From Phoronis australis (lineage: Eukaryota > Phoronida > Phoronidae), in contig NMRA01000847.1 of the NCBI GenBank assembly GCA_002633005.1, positions 1-64,000 on the forward strand: DNA of 64,000 nucleotides, in the 5' to 3' direction. Below the pieces are notes generated by a model that was not told the DNA's origin, did no database searches, and saw only the letters and a program-made list of their open reading frames with translations. The translations under genes were made by a program, and so were the position numbers. Of the stretch, positions 23,415 through 35,000 are shown piece after piece (position 1 is the first letter of the stretch; the number at the start of each line of letters is the position of its first letter).

Positions 23415-24767
23415 CTGAAATGTTTGTCATGACTTAGTTAAGCTGTCCTTCAACAGTTGTTTAATTTTGCCATGTCAGTTTGAAAATGTTTGGAATGTAT
23501 CGTAATATAAAAGATCGTTTCTAGAGTGACCACACTGTCAATGGAATATGTTGATCTTTTTGATGATCACTCCACAGGTTCAAGCCAATTTGGCGGAGGA
23601 GTGACTAAGGTACCAGAAACTCGTACATGTAAATGGTCTTTAATTAATTGTTTGACAGATCAGACAAACTAGAACTCAAAACGCTACAGAATGCAGTAGA
23701 GCGTTAGACAACAGATTGCACTCGCGACAAAAAAAAAAATAGAAAAAAACAGTGCTTTCGAAACGAAAACAGTTAATCCCACAACTCGACTCTTCTACCT
23801 CGCCGACCAAGTACTTCAGTGATCGCCATTTTGCAAAGGCCAGCCAAACCACTCGCACACATTTTCGCGAAAAACTCGCTTTTCACTCGCGTAATTTCGC
23901 TTGGGGTTCAGTGCATTTCTAAAAAGAAAGAAAGTATACAGAAAACATTCCAGTTCTGGTAGATACATTTATTAGCACGAAGATGTAGCGAGGTGACACC
24001 AAGTGGCTGAATGATGGAAAAGATAACATCCGAGTGACGGAGTGATGTTTTACGTCACTATCCGACTGCAAATGAACCGACCACACGCATACCAAAGGTA
24101 ATGATTTATTAATTTAACAGCAGGGCTACTGACGGTCGTATAAAATGCAAAACGAAATGTTCATACAAGAGTATGTCTGTGTATGTGGAACCGCAAATAT
24201 CGCCATGCTTTCCAAAAAACTAGGATCAGTTTAGAAAAACGTGGGTACTGGGGAGTTGACTTATACATGTACGTTTTCAAGCCGAGACTGAGCCAATCTG
24301 GAAGAGACATGGGCCATGTTAGAAACTGCACTGCGTCAAAATACTTTTGTACAGTACTTTATGCGAGACACACACACATTGATATATGTACAGTATAGCC
24401 TACTGTCAAATGACACAAACCTGCAATGAATTCTTACAAAGTGATCATCGACAGGGGTCAGTAGTAATCTTGTAACGTCGGTTGCATATCAGTTATAAGT
24501 TGGATAGCAATCAAATCTATATGTGTTTCAAAACACTTCTTTCCACACTTCTTGGAAAACCTTTGGCTAACAGATATCCTCAAAACTGGGAAGCACGCGT
24601 GACAATGACAGAATGCTGACTGGTTGCGTTTTTACACTTTGACTTTCTCTGGTTACGGTCGGGCGTTTGAGTAAAACGCAGCGAGTGCAGGCAACTCGTA
24701 CAAACAAAAAAGAAACGTGACTGGCTTACTATAAAACCCAAAACAATCTCGTGGCTCTTCAATACAA
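23415..24767. other. Convergent spacer, unit 1
   Basis: This spacer lies between the stop of paralogue 1 and the stop of the minus-strand SAM exon. It should hold the 3' untranslated regions of both. AATATAAAA near 23504-23512 is a possible variant poly(A) signal for the plus gene. TTTATT near 24104-24109 (AATAAA on the minus strand) is a possible signal for SAM transcripts. The stretch 24180-24420 is well kept in unit 2 (47590-47830) but with frame-changing differences, so it looks like untranslated rather than coding sequence. Confidence 0.5.
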
Positions 24768-25145
24768 TTATCTATCTTTCCACGACAAAAGAGTGATATC
24801 ATACAGAGGTCTCATTCCCATGTCTTCCACCATGACCTCCTTATCCAAGTGCAGTAACATACTGCCACCTCTTAGCTCTAAACGCAACTTTTCAGTGTAT
24901 TCTTGAAGACCGAAAGTATTCAAGAAGAGGCAAACTTGACCCACACTCATGAAAGGAATCTTCATTGTAATCGTGCCAGTTTTCGGATCAAAACCCTCGA
25001 GATCCTCGTACATGTAGCTCGGAGGAGACAACTCCGCGTTGCAGGGCAGGTGCAAGTAATAGCCTTCTGGGTTGGCACACTCCTCCAACGAACTGTCAAG
25101 CTTAGTTATCGTTTTCCTTAATTTAGTGTTGGTTTTTTCCAAGCC
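24768..25145 (-). CDS. Orphan but open SAM-domain terminal exon (copy B)
   Basis: The minus strand has a splice acceptor (CAACAG) followed by an uninterrupted frame of 125 codons to a stop. It is in the same phase as exon 48138-48509 of the SAM gene. It contains LEKTNTKLRKTITKLDSSLEE (coiled coil), CANPEGYYLHLPC, PSYMYEDLEG and a SAM domain from about MSVGQVCLFLNTFGLQEYTE through HLDKEVMVEDMGM to SWKDR. No upstream SAM-gene exons occur in unit 2 to the right before the intact SAM exon at 48 kb. It could be used only if a transcript from the SAM promoter (right of 59 kb) skipped the nearer terminal exon. Otherwise it is a young pseudo-exon. The open frame is notable because copy A has three stops. 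Confidence 0.6.
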   Translation of the reverse strand, partial: GLEKTNTKLRKTITKLDSSLEECANPEGYYLHLPCNAELSPPSYMYEDLEGFDPKTGTITMKIPFMSVGQVCLFLNTFGLQEYTEKLRLELRGGSMLLHLDKEVMVEDMGMRPLYDITLLSWKDR

Positions 25146-25495
25146 CTGTTGAAAAGAAAACGTTATAATATGTTATAAGGGTCTTGCCTTGTGTCTTTGT
25201 ATATAAATGTATGTTACATGAGCAAATCTTAGTTTTTTGACCTAGAGTTGCAAGGATAGGACAATTCATAGACAACTCGATTGTCGCTACAGGATATGGG
25301 TGGTATACTAGGTATCGCAAGGTTCAGTGTGAAATCGCAGTAAAAAATTCATATGACATTAGAATTTACACAGTGCAATACCACACTCAATAATACCTTT
25401 GCGTCTACTGAGCTCTCACACGAGCCGAGTGTCAAATTGATGATGGCGGAAAGTAAGCATTTTGGAAAGTACCTGATAACAGTAAAACTTTGGTA

Positions 25496-26655
25496 CACAA
25501 AGAACTGTCCAAAACCAACCCATTAAGTGATGTTTAAGACCGCAGGTAGTGTAGTATAATGAGCTATCGAAACTGCCAGCAGGAAAGATACATCAGCGGC
25601 AACACATGTCCCCCAAATTTGCGGCTAGATCAAGAAACCACAAAAATGATTTTCAAAGAGTCCTTTCATTCCATTGGCTACTAAACAATACGTTGAAAGA
25701 AAAGCAACAGATGTGTTTTCAAAAATCTTTAATAGCCAAATCTAAACTAGAAATAACAAGACTTTCAAACAGCAACCCATCAACCTTAATGAATTCACAA
25801 AAATATTACGATCCACTTTGTTGAACAAGTATGGGGGAACACACGATACCTATTGGCGGTCCAGTTATTGGGTACTGATCATTTATGATTAAATTTAAAA
25901 TGTTTCGTCATCGAGTGGAGCTATGCTGATAAGTAAATTTTACATTTTTACGTATTTTAACTCATTATGACTTCTCATTTGAAACACAGCTACAAACGAT
26001 GTTGATATATACATGAAGGCCTATGTATGCTTGATGCATTCTCCAGTGAACAGAAAACATGCAGAAAATGGCCAGGACTGGGGCAATGATCGGATAAAGC
26101 GGTCCCACTTCAAACAACTATAACTTCTTTAATTGTTAACATAGAATCATTATTTTAGTATCCACGTGTTTACAAGGCGTATAGAAATTGCTCTGTGTTG
26201 TTAGTTTTGCCTTCCCATCACTCATCTAGACTAGTTCATGAGGTGGGAAAGTTACGCAAGCAACAGTGGTCGACAGGCATTCTTTTTGACAGTCGATCAC
26301 ATAACACTGCGGTACCCACTCCTTGAGCGAAAACCCAACGGCCCTTTTAAGTAAATTTTCTTGATAACTTCGATTTTATAATAAAAACGTATACCATTAC
26401 TATACCTACACTGTAATTGGTACAGTGGTAACACAAGAATTAATAATGAATTATTCCACTGGTGCTTGTAATTCTATGACAAGCAGATAATCCTTTTAAA
26501 CTAAGGTAGAATCAAAAACAAAATTCATTTTGCTTTCAGGCACCACACATCAAAAGTGTGGCCACACCAACACGATTTGTTAACTTTGTATGCCTGAGTA
26601 AAACGTGACAAACGACACCTGTTTCCCTTGGTTCCCGAAACACTTTGAATCACAG
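25496..26655. other. About 1.16 kb present only in unit 2
   Basis: Unit 1 jumps from GTAAAACTTTTC (near 5195) through a SINE fragment to GAGTTAAG (near 5244). Unit 2 has 1.16 kb of AT-rich sequence between the same flanks. I see no gene, terminal repeat or target duplication. An open frame at 25606-25824 is not supported. Confidence 0.45.
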
Positions 26656-26985
26656 TTACAAAAGAGTTAAGTAACGTTGCACGAAGCCACGAGATTTATC
26701 CGGATTTTCCTTCCGTGCCTCTTGACATTGTGACGCATCGTTTCCTCACCCTGTAAATGGATACACACAATCGCCGGTAGGTGTCAGGAATCTCGATGAC
26801 GTCACTGTACTGGTAACCGACTTTTGATAAAGTCGGCAAAAATGTAATTTCAAAGTAGATCGTTTAATTAAAAATTGAGTAATAGTATGGCAAAACTTAA
26901 AACACAGTCCAATTTCTATTTGTCTGTGAACACATGGATAACAAAATCATGATTTTAAGTTAGAAATTAAAGACTTAATGGTGGT

Positions 26986-28669
26986 TTAAAGTCCTTCTCT
27001 CAATCGTTGTTAACCCTTATTACATGGTTAGAAGATGTTATAAGGATCCAAGAAGTACCTACCCCATAACTAATACACGATCCGTACTCGAAAACAGTTT
27101 AAATGAACGTGCCACTCACGATTCGCACCCGAAGAAACACCGCCATTTTGAACTTGCCGCGAACCCGGAAGTACAATTCATTCAGGAACCCAGGCCGAGA
27201 AAACGCCGTCAGTGCGACTGGAGCAGTGCCTGTACTGTTACCAGCCAGCAAACGGGGATAAAAAAATCGACAGCGCGCCTTAATTTTGATAAAATCAAAC
27301 TACGGACAATTTTATGGAATTTGCTGAAGAAATGTGGCGAATAAATTTTGACAGAAATTATTTTGCCAGACTGGGGACCGCAGCCTATCGGACCCGGTGC
27401 GGATCGAGACCAGACACTGGCGAACGGTAAATGCATGCGGTTGCAAGCTGTTTTGTCGAAGTAAAATGGTCAAATGATAAATGCTGCATATATTCAAGGG
27501 TAGTTTCAGACACTTGCATGAAATTACGGGCTGGTTAGTCCTGTGTCACACTGCCGCGGCAGACCTTAGTTAGCCTCAGTCACCAGCTACCAGTGAAGAC
27601 TATAGTCAAAATACAGCTTGTTAGTAGGCCTATACAGCTTTGCGCCAAGACTACCCTTAGGCCTAACTGGTCGCTGGCCACAAACACAAAAAACACGAAA
27701 ATTGAACAAAGTTTCTTTTTTGTAGCAACGTTTGTCAAAATGTATCAACGTTAAATCTTCACAAATTACAAAGTAGCCGATTGAACATGCCTTTCAGTTC
27801 AGCAAAAGTCGACATTGTAGGTGCCGCCAGAAATGAGACGAAGTCCAACGGGAATTGTGAGCACATTTATCACTTAATGAGTAACAACTGCGAGGCTGAA
27901 ATTTGGTGAACACTGCTAAATCGTGCAGAATAGTAAGTAAAGATATGTCTAACTAAATTTTACCGTAATTTGTTGGCGAAAACAATTTACACAAAGTTTT
28001 AAACTCGTAACTCATCCCGCTGTCCTCCAATATGGCCGACGCGATCCAAACAAAGTGACCCAAATTTCGCCACAAAACTTGCAATAACTTTACAGTGCTT
28101 GCCCCGATTTTGATACTTTTTCGATTTTTACTGAGTAGAATGTACTACCTTTCCGATGATAGCAAAGTACTTTTTCAAAACGAGGAAAAAAATAAAACCG
28201 AAAAAAAATGGTTCGACCCATATTGGTTCCTAGGTTCGACCGGCCTACGTAAGGAACTAAACACCAATGCTATTTTAACATACTAAGTACGCGTAACATT
28301 CCAAAAAAATCAACGACCACTAACTACAAACTATAAATACACTACATATGCAAACGAATCACGATATATTACTAATAAAACAAAATAATGAAGACTTTTC
28401 GAGCAAGCCATAGCACATTCAGTTACAAGGAAAAAATGGCGGCGTTCAGGACAAGTTCCTGAACTGATGAGCCGGAAATGTGGGTACGGAAATAACCGAT
28501 GACAACCGGTAATCATACGCTCAGAGAGAAGGGTCAAATACTGTTAAAAAATCGCTTTTGGCAAGAAAGGCGAAAAGAATATAAAGAAAGGGTGTCGAAA
28601 ATAAGAATTTATATAGCAAGTATTTTCGGATACTGGAACTACATGGGCAGTTTGCAAGAAGGACTTTAA
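26986..28669. mobile_element. Non-autonomous TTAA-target DNA transposon (about 1.68 kb)
   Basis: A TTAA at 26986-26989 and another at 28666-28669 flank an element that starts AGTCCTTCT and ends AGAAGGACT, a perfect 9-bp terminal inverted repeat. Unit 1 keeps the empty site (GTGGTTTAAATTGGGACCGC, near 5558-5580) with a single TTAA. TTAA targets are typical of piggyBac and Kolobok-type transposons, and the short AG-starting termini fit the latter better. No transposase frame is visible. The largest frame (27024-27344, 106 residues) is basic and unrecognised. Confidence 0.8.
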
Positions 28670-28866
28670 AGCGGGACCGCAATTTCGCATTAGTGCCTAA
28701 AACGTCCCTGTCATTACTACTGCGCCGGGTGATGGCACAACGAGAATAGCTGAATTTACAACTAAACAGATAAAGATAACTGATACAGTTAAAAAGAATC
28801 AAACAGTGAGAAAAACAACTTCCAACGTGTTTGTAACAAAGCAGACGTGTCGATCTAATTTCTCAC

Positions 28867-29033
28867 ACGAATCCCCTTCAGTCAGGATGCGTTCCTATAC
28901 TAGAGTTGCTGTAAGATGATTTGTCTGGCTAGAGATTTGATCATACCCGTCTTCGAGAAATCTCCAGCATTCTGGGCTGAAGTAGACGACACTACGAAAA
29001 AAGGGGGGCAAGAAGAGCCAATGGGACCTTCAT
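28867..29033 (-). pseudogene. Orphan antisense first-exon relic (decayed, unit 2)
   Basis: This is the counterpart of 5759-5926. The minus strand has the same ATG region (MKVPLALL) at 29033 and the KSLARQIILQQL block. A one-base loss in the signal peptide shifts the frame, and a stop follows the QQL segment. The donor TGTGAGA here preserves the ancestral phase 1, matching the main gene's exon 1. Confidence 0.75.
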
Positions 29034-29287
29034 CTACATGTTACTGCGATTCAAAATTAGGAGATTGAAAAGCTGTATTCCACCTTATTTAACTGGCTAA
29101 GGACAAAAATGGAATTAAACCCTTTACTTGCTCTCATAAAATTGATCTCATTTCATTCCTTACTATGACAGGATTCTCATTTCTATGAACTCAACCCAGA
29201 GGTAATAAATATACTGTACATGCACCATTCACAATTTCAAGTTTAGCCATCCCCAATAAAATCTCGAGCGTTTTTTTGGACACCGAT

Positions 29288-29785
29288 GGTTTCACCGTTT
29301 ATGATGGTAACGAAATGGAATCCTCACTGCAAGGAACATTACGAGACTGGTTGTATTGGTATTCAATGCCGAACACGATTTTGTTTTTAGCAAGTAAGGC
29401 AAAATGTAACTTTAAATATTGTTCGTTAAAATTGTGTCCGTCAACGTCATTTGCGTCATCTAGATAGACACTTTGTTTTAGACGATGGTAGTCAATAGCG
29501 GAATAATGAAAGAGTAAAAGTTAATCCGTCCGGATTGAGATGGTTTTACCGTTTATGTTTGTAATAGAATGAAATACTCACTGAAAGAAACATTATGAGA
29601 CTGGTTCTACGAGAGGTCAATGCCGAATACGATTTTATTTTTAGCTAGCTAAACACGGTGAAAAGTAATTTTAAATATTGTTCGTTAAAGTGGTGTCCGT
29701 TAACGTCATTTGCCTCATTTAGATAGACATTTTGTTTTAGATAATGGTAGTCAATGGCGGAATAATGAAAGAGGAACACTTCAAA
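29288..29785. repeat. Local tandem duplication (period about 250 bp) upstream of paralogue 2
   Basis: 29288-29535 and 29540-29785 are related: both run from GGTTT(C/T)ACCGTTTATG through ACATTA(C/T)GAGACTGGTT and TTTAAATATTGTTCGTTAAA to a TTTGTTTTAGA end. Unit 1 has only one copy (about 6175-6420), closer to the first of these. The second copy is more diverged. Confidence 0.75.
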
Positions 29786-30831
29786 AGACATACCCTGTCT
29801 AAATTGTTGCGAAGCGGCAATTAGTACATTGTTCAGATACGTGATGCGTAAGCCAATGCGTTGTCATTGCTGCTATGCAACTTTTATGTAAACGAGCCCA
29901 GAAATTGACCTCGATGTTGCTTTGATTTCATTTCAGGATTTGGTTATACGCCAATGTCTCGTTGTAATAAAGCATTTTTGTTTGAAATTATGAGGGTATC
30001 AGTCTGCACAAATTAGATTCATTTTGCCGATATATCTCTTGGAATTATACAACAAATGGTGAATGACGAAAAAATGAACGGAATAAAAAATAAACTCTTG
30101 TAATAAGTGAAACCATGGTGGCAGAAATGACATTTTCATAAAATTGCGAAAAATCTAAACTTTGAACTCAGGGTTTTCAACGGAAAAACAATTGTCCTCC
30201 CGGCCATGTTCTCATGTCGCGTACGTTAACAATTACTCACATACCATTGTGAGATGATCCTATCTGTCGCAGGTATTACTTTGTACCGCAGTCAAATGTA
30301 ACCCGGTCTTACAGGATATCCATGCAATTAGCGTATATGTGAGTTTACATTTTGCAGGCTGTTTCTTTACGCCTTTGGCAGATACTGTCTACAGTCTTAC
30401 TTCTGCAGAATGTGAGCACAGAGCACTATTTTTTTAAATCCTTAGTGTCGTCAGTGACATTGATTTGAAACTACTGAGACTTTTGTGAACAGGGGTAGGA
30501 AAAATACATGTATATTCATCGATGTTTAGTAAAATCCTCTGAAAGCCTTGAAAGGACCGTGTATCACCGCCACATCACAATCTTTAACTTCCAAATTCGA
30601 CTATAGAATGCATTCGGAGCGGTAAAATCACCATTCTTAATCATGTGTACAATTTTATACATTGTATGAGATACTTTCAACACGTCTGTGCACTGAGATT
30701 TAAATGGAAATCAACAGCATTGTTATTTTCAAAAACATTTTTGCTAAACTTACAATTCATCAAGTGCAAACCAAACCTTACCTGGATATATAATCATAGG
30801 CGTAGGTCGTGATAGTTTATCTTTGACAGTT

Positions 30832-30846
30832 TATATAATCCACGTG
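30832..30846 (+). promoter_or_regulatory. TATA box with adjacent CACGTG E-box, unit 2
   Basis: TATATAA at 30832-30838 and CACGTG at 30841-30846, with the same downstream ACCAGATGTCAGTTCTCACGG as in unit 1 (7442-7456). About 1.2 kb upstream of the first coding exon. Promoter role inferred. Confidence 0.5.
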
Positions 30847-31736
30847 ACCAGATGTCAGTTCTCACGGCGCATGCGTTCCCTACTGGTTACATTTGGATTA
30901 GGACTAAGTTTACTCGATAATGACGAGCGTAATGGTACATGTAGCAGAGAAAACGAAAACAATGATGATGGCTAAAATGCTGATGAATTGGCGTGTCTTA
31001 ATTTTTTATTGACAAATGTGAAGAAAATCTCTCTCACGTGTAAGTGCACACATACATGCGCACGCACAAACTAACACTCGTCTGTAGACAACATCCCATT
31101 CTTGATGGCGGCGAATTTTAATTCGCAGAATAATGTTAACACTCACGGATGATATTAAGTAGGAACATTTTATTAAATATTGAGTATACCTAGACATATA
31201 TAACAATGGAGCAAATTCTACGTGCTAGGAACCAGTTCTTACAAGTAGGTGTCACAAATGGTTTATTGACTTTTGACTAAAGATCGGATTGTACGGACGG
31301 ATAAGCCCCGTGTTTCACAAAATCAGTCAAAGGTTTAGAATTAGTAAATCAGTCTTTAACTCGAAGCCGAAGGAAAAAAATTTAGTTTGGTTGTGAGAAG
31401 GCTGGAAACCAAAGCCAAGAAACAAAAATACATCTTTGGCTACAGAATTTTTGAGAAACAGGCGCCAGACTACCGCAGAGAATTTAATTTTCATCAACAG
31501 GTACATGTTTTTTAAATAGACTTTCCGGACTGAGCAAGTGGTGTTAGAGTTATAGTTGGCCTACAACAGCTGAAAGAACACGCATCTTCGCAACGCCCAA
31601 TTCTGAAGTAGGCACGTGCTTCTTTACATGTATGACGGCGGCGCCCATGGAATTTAATCACAATTATCAAAACTCAGTGTTATGATGGGCGGCTGCGATT
31701 AGCGTGGGATCACGCTGACGTGACGCTTCATTGCAG

Positions 31737-31773
31737 GGAACATTTTGGAAAGCTATCATTCGGAGGGCGAAAG
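31737..31773 (+). other. Putative 5' untranslated exon, unit 2
   Basis: A 37-base segment between TTCATTGCAG and GTGAGAGAAG, matching 8175-8211. Acceptor and donor are both retained; the ATG seen in unit 1 is ATT here. Confidence 0.45.
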
Positions 31774-32047
31774 GTGAGAGAAGAGCTTGTGTTCTCAACT
31801 GCGGGAACACGTTTTTATAGCACTTTAACCTACCTTGATTTAGTTCAAGTGTTTGCTTTCCACGTATACGAAACTTTGCTTCACATCACGCAAAATGAGG
31901 AGTTACATGTACTTTATCGCATTTTGACTTTCAAATAACGTCTGCATTTTTTCTTTTATCAAGCGACATACAAAACGAGATTTTAAAAAGTAGCTTTTTG
32001 CAGATTTCACGCATATAATGCTCTCATATTAATGGTTTCAATTGTAG

Positions 32048-35000
32048 ATGTCGCTCTCAATCCTGGCGTTTGTCATTGCTCTGGTGGGCATCTGCTCACC
32101 GGCGGCCATTAGCAAGAATGACGTGGACAAGCAACAGACGGACGTCATCAAGTCTCTAGCGCGCCAATTGATTCTGCAACAACTTGCCACAGAAGAAAGA
32201 ATACGATCAGAGGGCGACTCAGGTTATTTATGAAAACAGTTCACAAGTTTTCTGTGCATAAAATTTTAGGTGAATAGGTACAAACTAACTGCCGTTCCTT
32301 TTACTCTTTCGTATTACGAAATGAAATTAAAAACAGAACCACGTGCTGCTTAGTTTTATGTTTATTCGTTACATAAATACAGTAGAAATAAAAAGCATAT
32401 GAGTGTAGGAACTTATTTTCAATATACCATGGCGGTGCAGAACTGAAAAAAGTTTTGGTTATAGTCCCCTATGGTGCGCCGCCCATGCATATGTGTATAA
32501 AAACTTCGTTTTCATTGATAACCTCTTTTGTTATAAAGAATTTAAAGTCTTTTGAACATAATCTATGGCCCTGTTTTATGAAAACTATCTTATGGACCCA
32601 CCTAGAAATTTGATCTTACACGCCCCCACTTGGCAGTTTTTGAACAAAAGTTTAACCAAGTTATGAGCGTCTCCCAGTTTGGAAGAATTTACAGATGTAG
32701 TCTCAATAACACTTAAACAATTCTGTCACCCAACATTCTAACATACTTTACACTTTTTCAGGTGACAGTTAACTGCGTTTCAGAATACTTGGGTGCAGAG
32801 TAAGATCAAATTTCTGTCTTACATGTAATTCTCGAACCAACGTTCGTGAAACTGACACTTGAACCAAGATGCCAATATTTCGACATGACAAAGATGACAG
32901 AGCAGGATCCTGAGATTCCGACGTAATTATCTCGGGATATAGGATCTCCAGATAATGGCTTATTCATCTCGGGATCACGAGAGGCCCGGCTTAAATAACT
33001 TGACATATCTCGATTCTATCAACACAGTCTGTTTTCAAATCTCCAGCGGTCTCAACCGGGAAATGATTTTCACAACGAATACTTGAACTAGTTGGGATAT
33101 AACCTCGATCGTTGTACACTAAACTGAATGCATGGCCAGGGGCGTCGAGAGGAGGTGGACAGGAGGGCCCACAACCCCAGGACACGTGGCAGTGAAGGAG
33201 GCCCGTCGGTGATGAAAAAACGTCGTAACAAAAAATAAACGTTCAAGACTTCTGGGTCGGTCAGCCTCAGTTAGGCAAGACAAAAACTTAGAATTGCTGC
33301 GTACTTATATCTGACAGTTGAATCTTTTTAAGGAAAAGAATATGTAGATCACGAATTTTTCTTGCACAACTGCATATAATATGCAGACAAGTTCTAGCAG
33401 AAAAATAAATGTTCTCCAGGTAAACTAATAATTCGGCGTCACCCTTACCGAAAAGTACTTGTACCAACTCCAGCAAAACTGTAATATTAAAGATGGCGAT
33501 TCCTCATGATACGGTACTCCAAAAATAATTTGACGCAAGTGCGCCCCCCTAAAACCCCATTCTTCTGAGCCATAACACTCTGATGGAAAGATATTTAAAT
33601 GTCTCATACATCAACATTAGGACAAGTAATGAAAGCTGTCTCCAATTTTGATCCACACACAGTCAGTAGAGCTATCACGATGCATCATAGAGGCAACAAA
33701 ACATCAGTGACAATGCTTTTGTTAAGAACTTGATTCTGTCAACAGGAATTCAGAGAGCATGATCTGAGGAAAGGGCAGAACTCAGATTGATCACGGCACG
33801 ACAGATTTACGTGTCTGATGTTAATGTCTGATATCAGTGGGATGATTTTAAAAATACTCTTTCCGCTTAAAACTGCATTACTACTAGACAAAAGTTTTGC
33901 TGGCTGAAAAACAAAAAAAGAAATTAGGTATCTTACTGTTTAAAATCGGTCTCACATGACAGGCCTTGTTTTCTGTTGCCAAGAATATTCCAATTTGGAT
34001 AAAGATGAAGCTGTTAGAGATCTTTTCAACTTAGGGCTGTCGCAAAAAGAAACTGTAGACATCCTCAGGCATCGCTTTGTTATCATTATTAGCGTTAGAC
34101 ATCTTCTGCGTTTGGTGTCAAGACCTAGGTCTCGCACGTAGTAGCAATTATTCAGACAATGATGATATCAAAAATTGGTTTCATAGACTGACAAATATCG
34201 ATGCCAGGACAGCAATATGGTTATAGATTTATGTACCACAAATGTGTCACTAATGGCTTAATGGTGAAACGAAAAACTGTGCGAATCATTCTTTCTGCAG
34301 TCGATCCAGATGGCGGGCAGTGCGACGCGCCAAACGACTGTATACGTACAGCAACACACTGAGGAAAAGTTTCACGGGATCTCGAGATAATTACTAAGGA
34401 AACGCACGATGTCATTTTTGGGCCACCGTAGGAATGAGCTCTTAGCAGACCAAAACTATTGCCCGTGCGGTTACACTGAATTGAAACATTCTACCTCGTT
34501 CAATGCTTGTTTTAGTCCAGTAAAACAACTATCACACAGCCAATTTGTTGTTTGAAACATTTTCGAATAGTCTCAGCTCCTTAAACAAATGCAGGTGATT
34601 TCATAACAATAATAGCAATGGAGAAAAAGTACAATTCCAAAGTTCATCCAATGGTTATGGTGACGTTTGTTGTTCTTGAATGTTTAGGCATTAAGCAACT
34701 CCGGATTGGTCGCGGAGGCACGCGTCCCTACCACTCAGATACTTGGGTCGGGAGCAAGGTAGCTTCCATACACGACCACGCTAACAACATCCGCACAGTT
34801 GGGTTGGGAGAGTTCGTAGCTGTCCTTAATGGCGTCGAATTCAGAACGAGGCACAACGACTATGGTTTGCGCATGCCCAGCACGAAGAGCAAACAATGGG
34901 GTGCTGTTGAAGAAATACCATACCCCGAAGTACCTGACGCGGTAAGTTGAATAAATTTAATTTTCTAAATCTGAATTTGCAACGTCATTCGGGTAATGTC

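Larger units (their letters stand above)
5101..25390. repeat. Tandem segmental duplication, unit 1
   Basis: About 20.3 kb that aligns along its length with 25391-50390. In order, both units hold: 5' flank with an antisense orphan exon, a TATA-box region, the 12-exon plus-strand gene, a convergent intergenic spacer, a minus-strand SAM exon and part of an intron. Coding exons are about 93-100% alike by eye; noncoding DNA is more diverged and broken by insertions private to one unit. The unit boundary is placed where homology to the rightmost copy ends (5100, about 25390, 50390). The coordinates are by eye and could shift by tens of bases. Confidence 0.8.

Noticed and set aside
24183-24398. 71-residue open frame with a similar frame in unit 2 (47595-47807)
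   Set aside because: Conserved as DNA in both units, but indels change the frame at both ends. It lies where 3' untranslated sequence of the convergent genes is expected.
27024-27344. 106-residue frame inside the TTAA element as a transposase
   Set aside because: Too short, basic and without acidic catalytic or zinc-finger motifs; the element looks non-autonomous.
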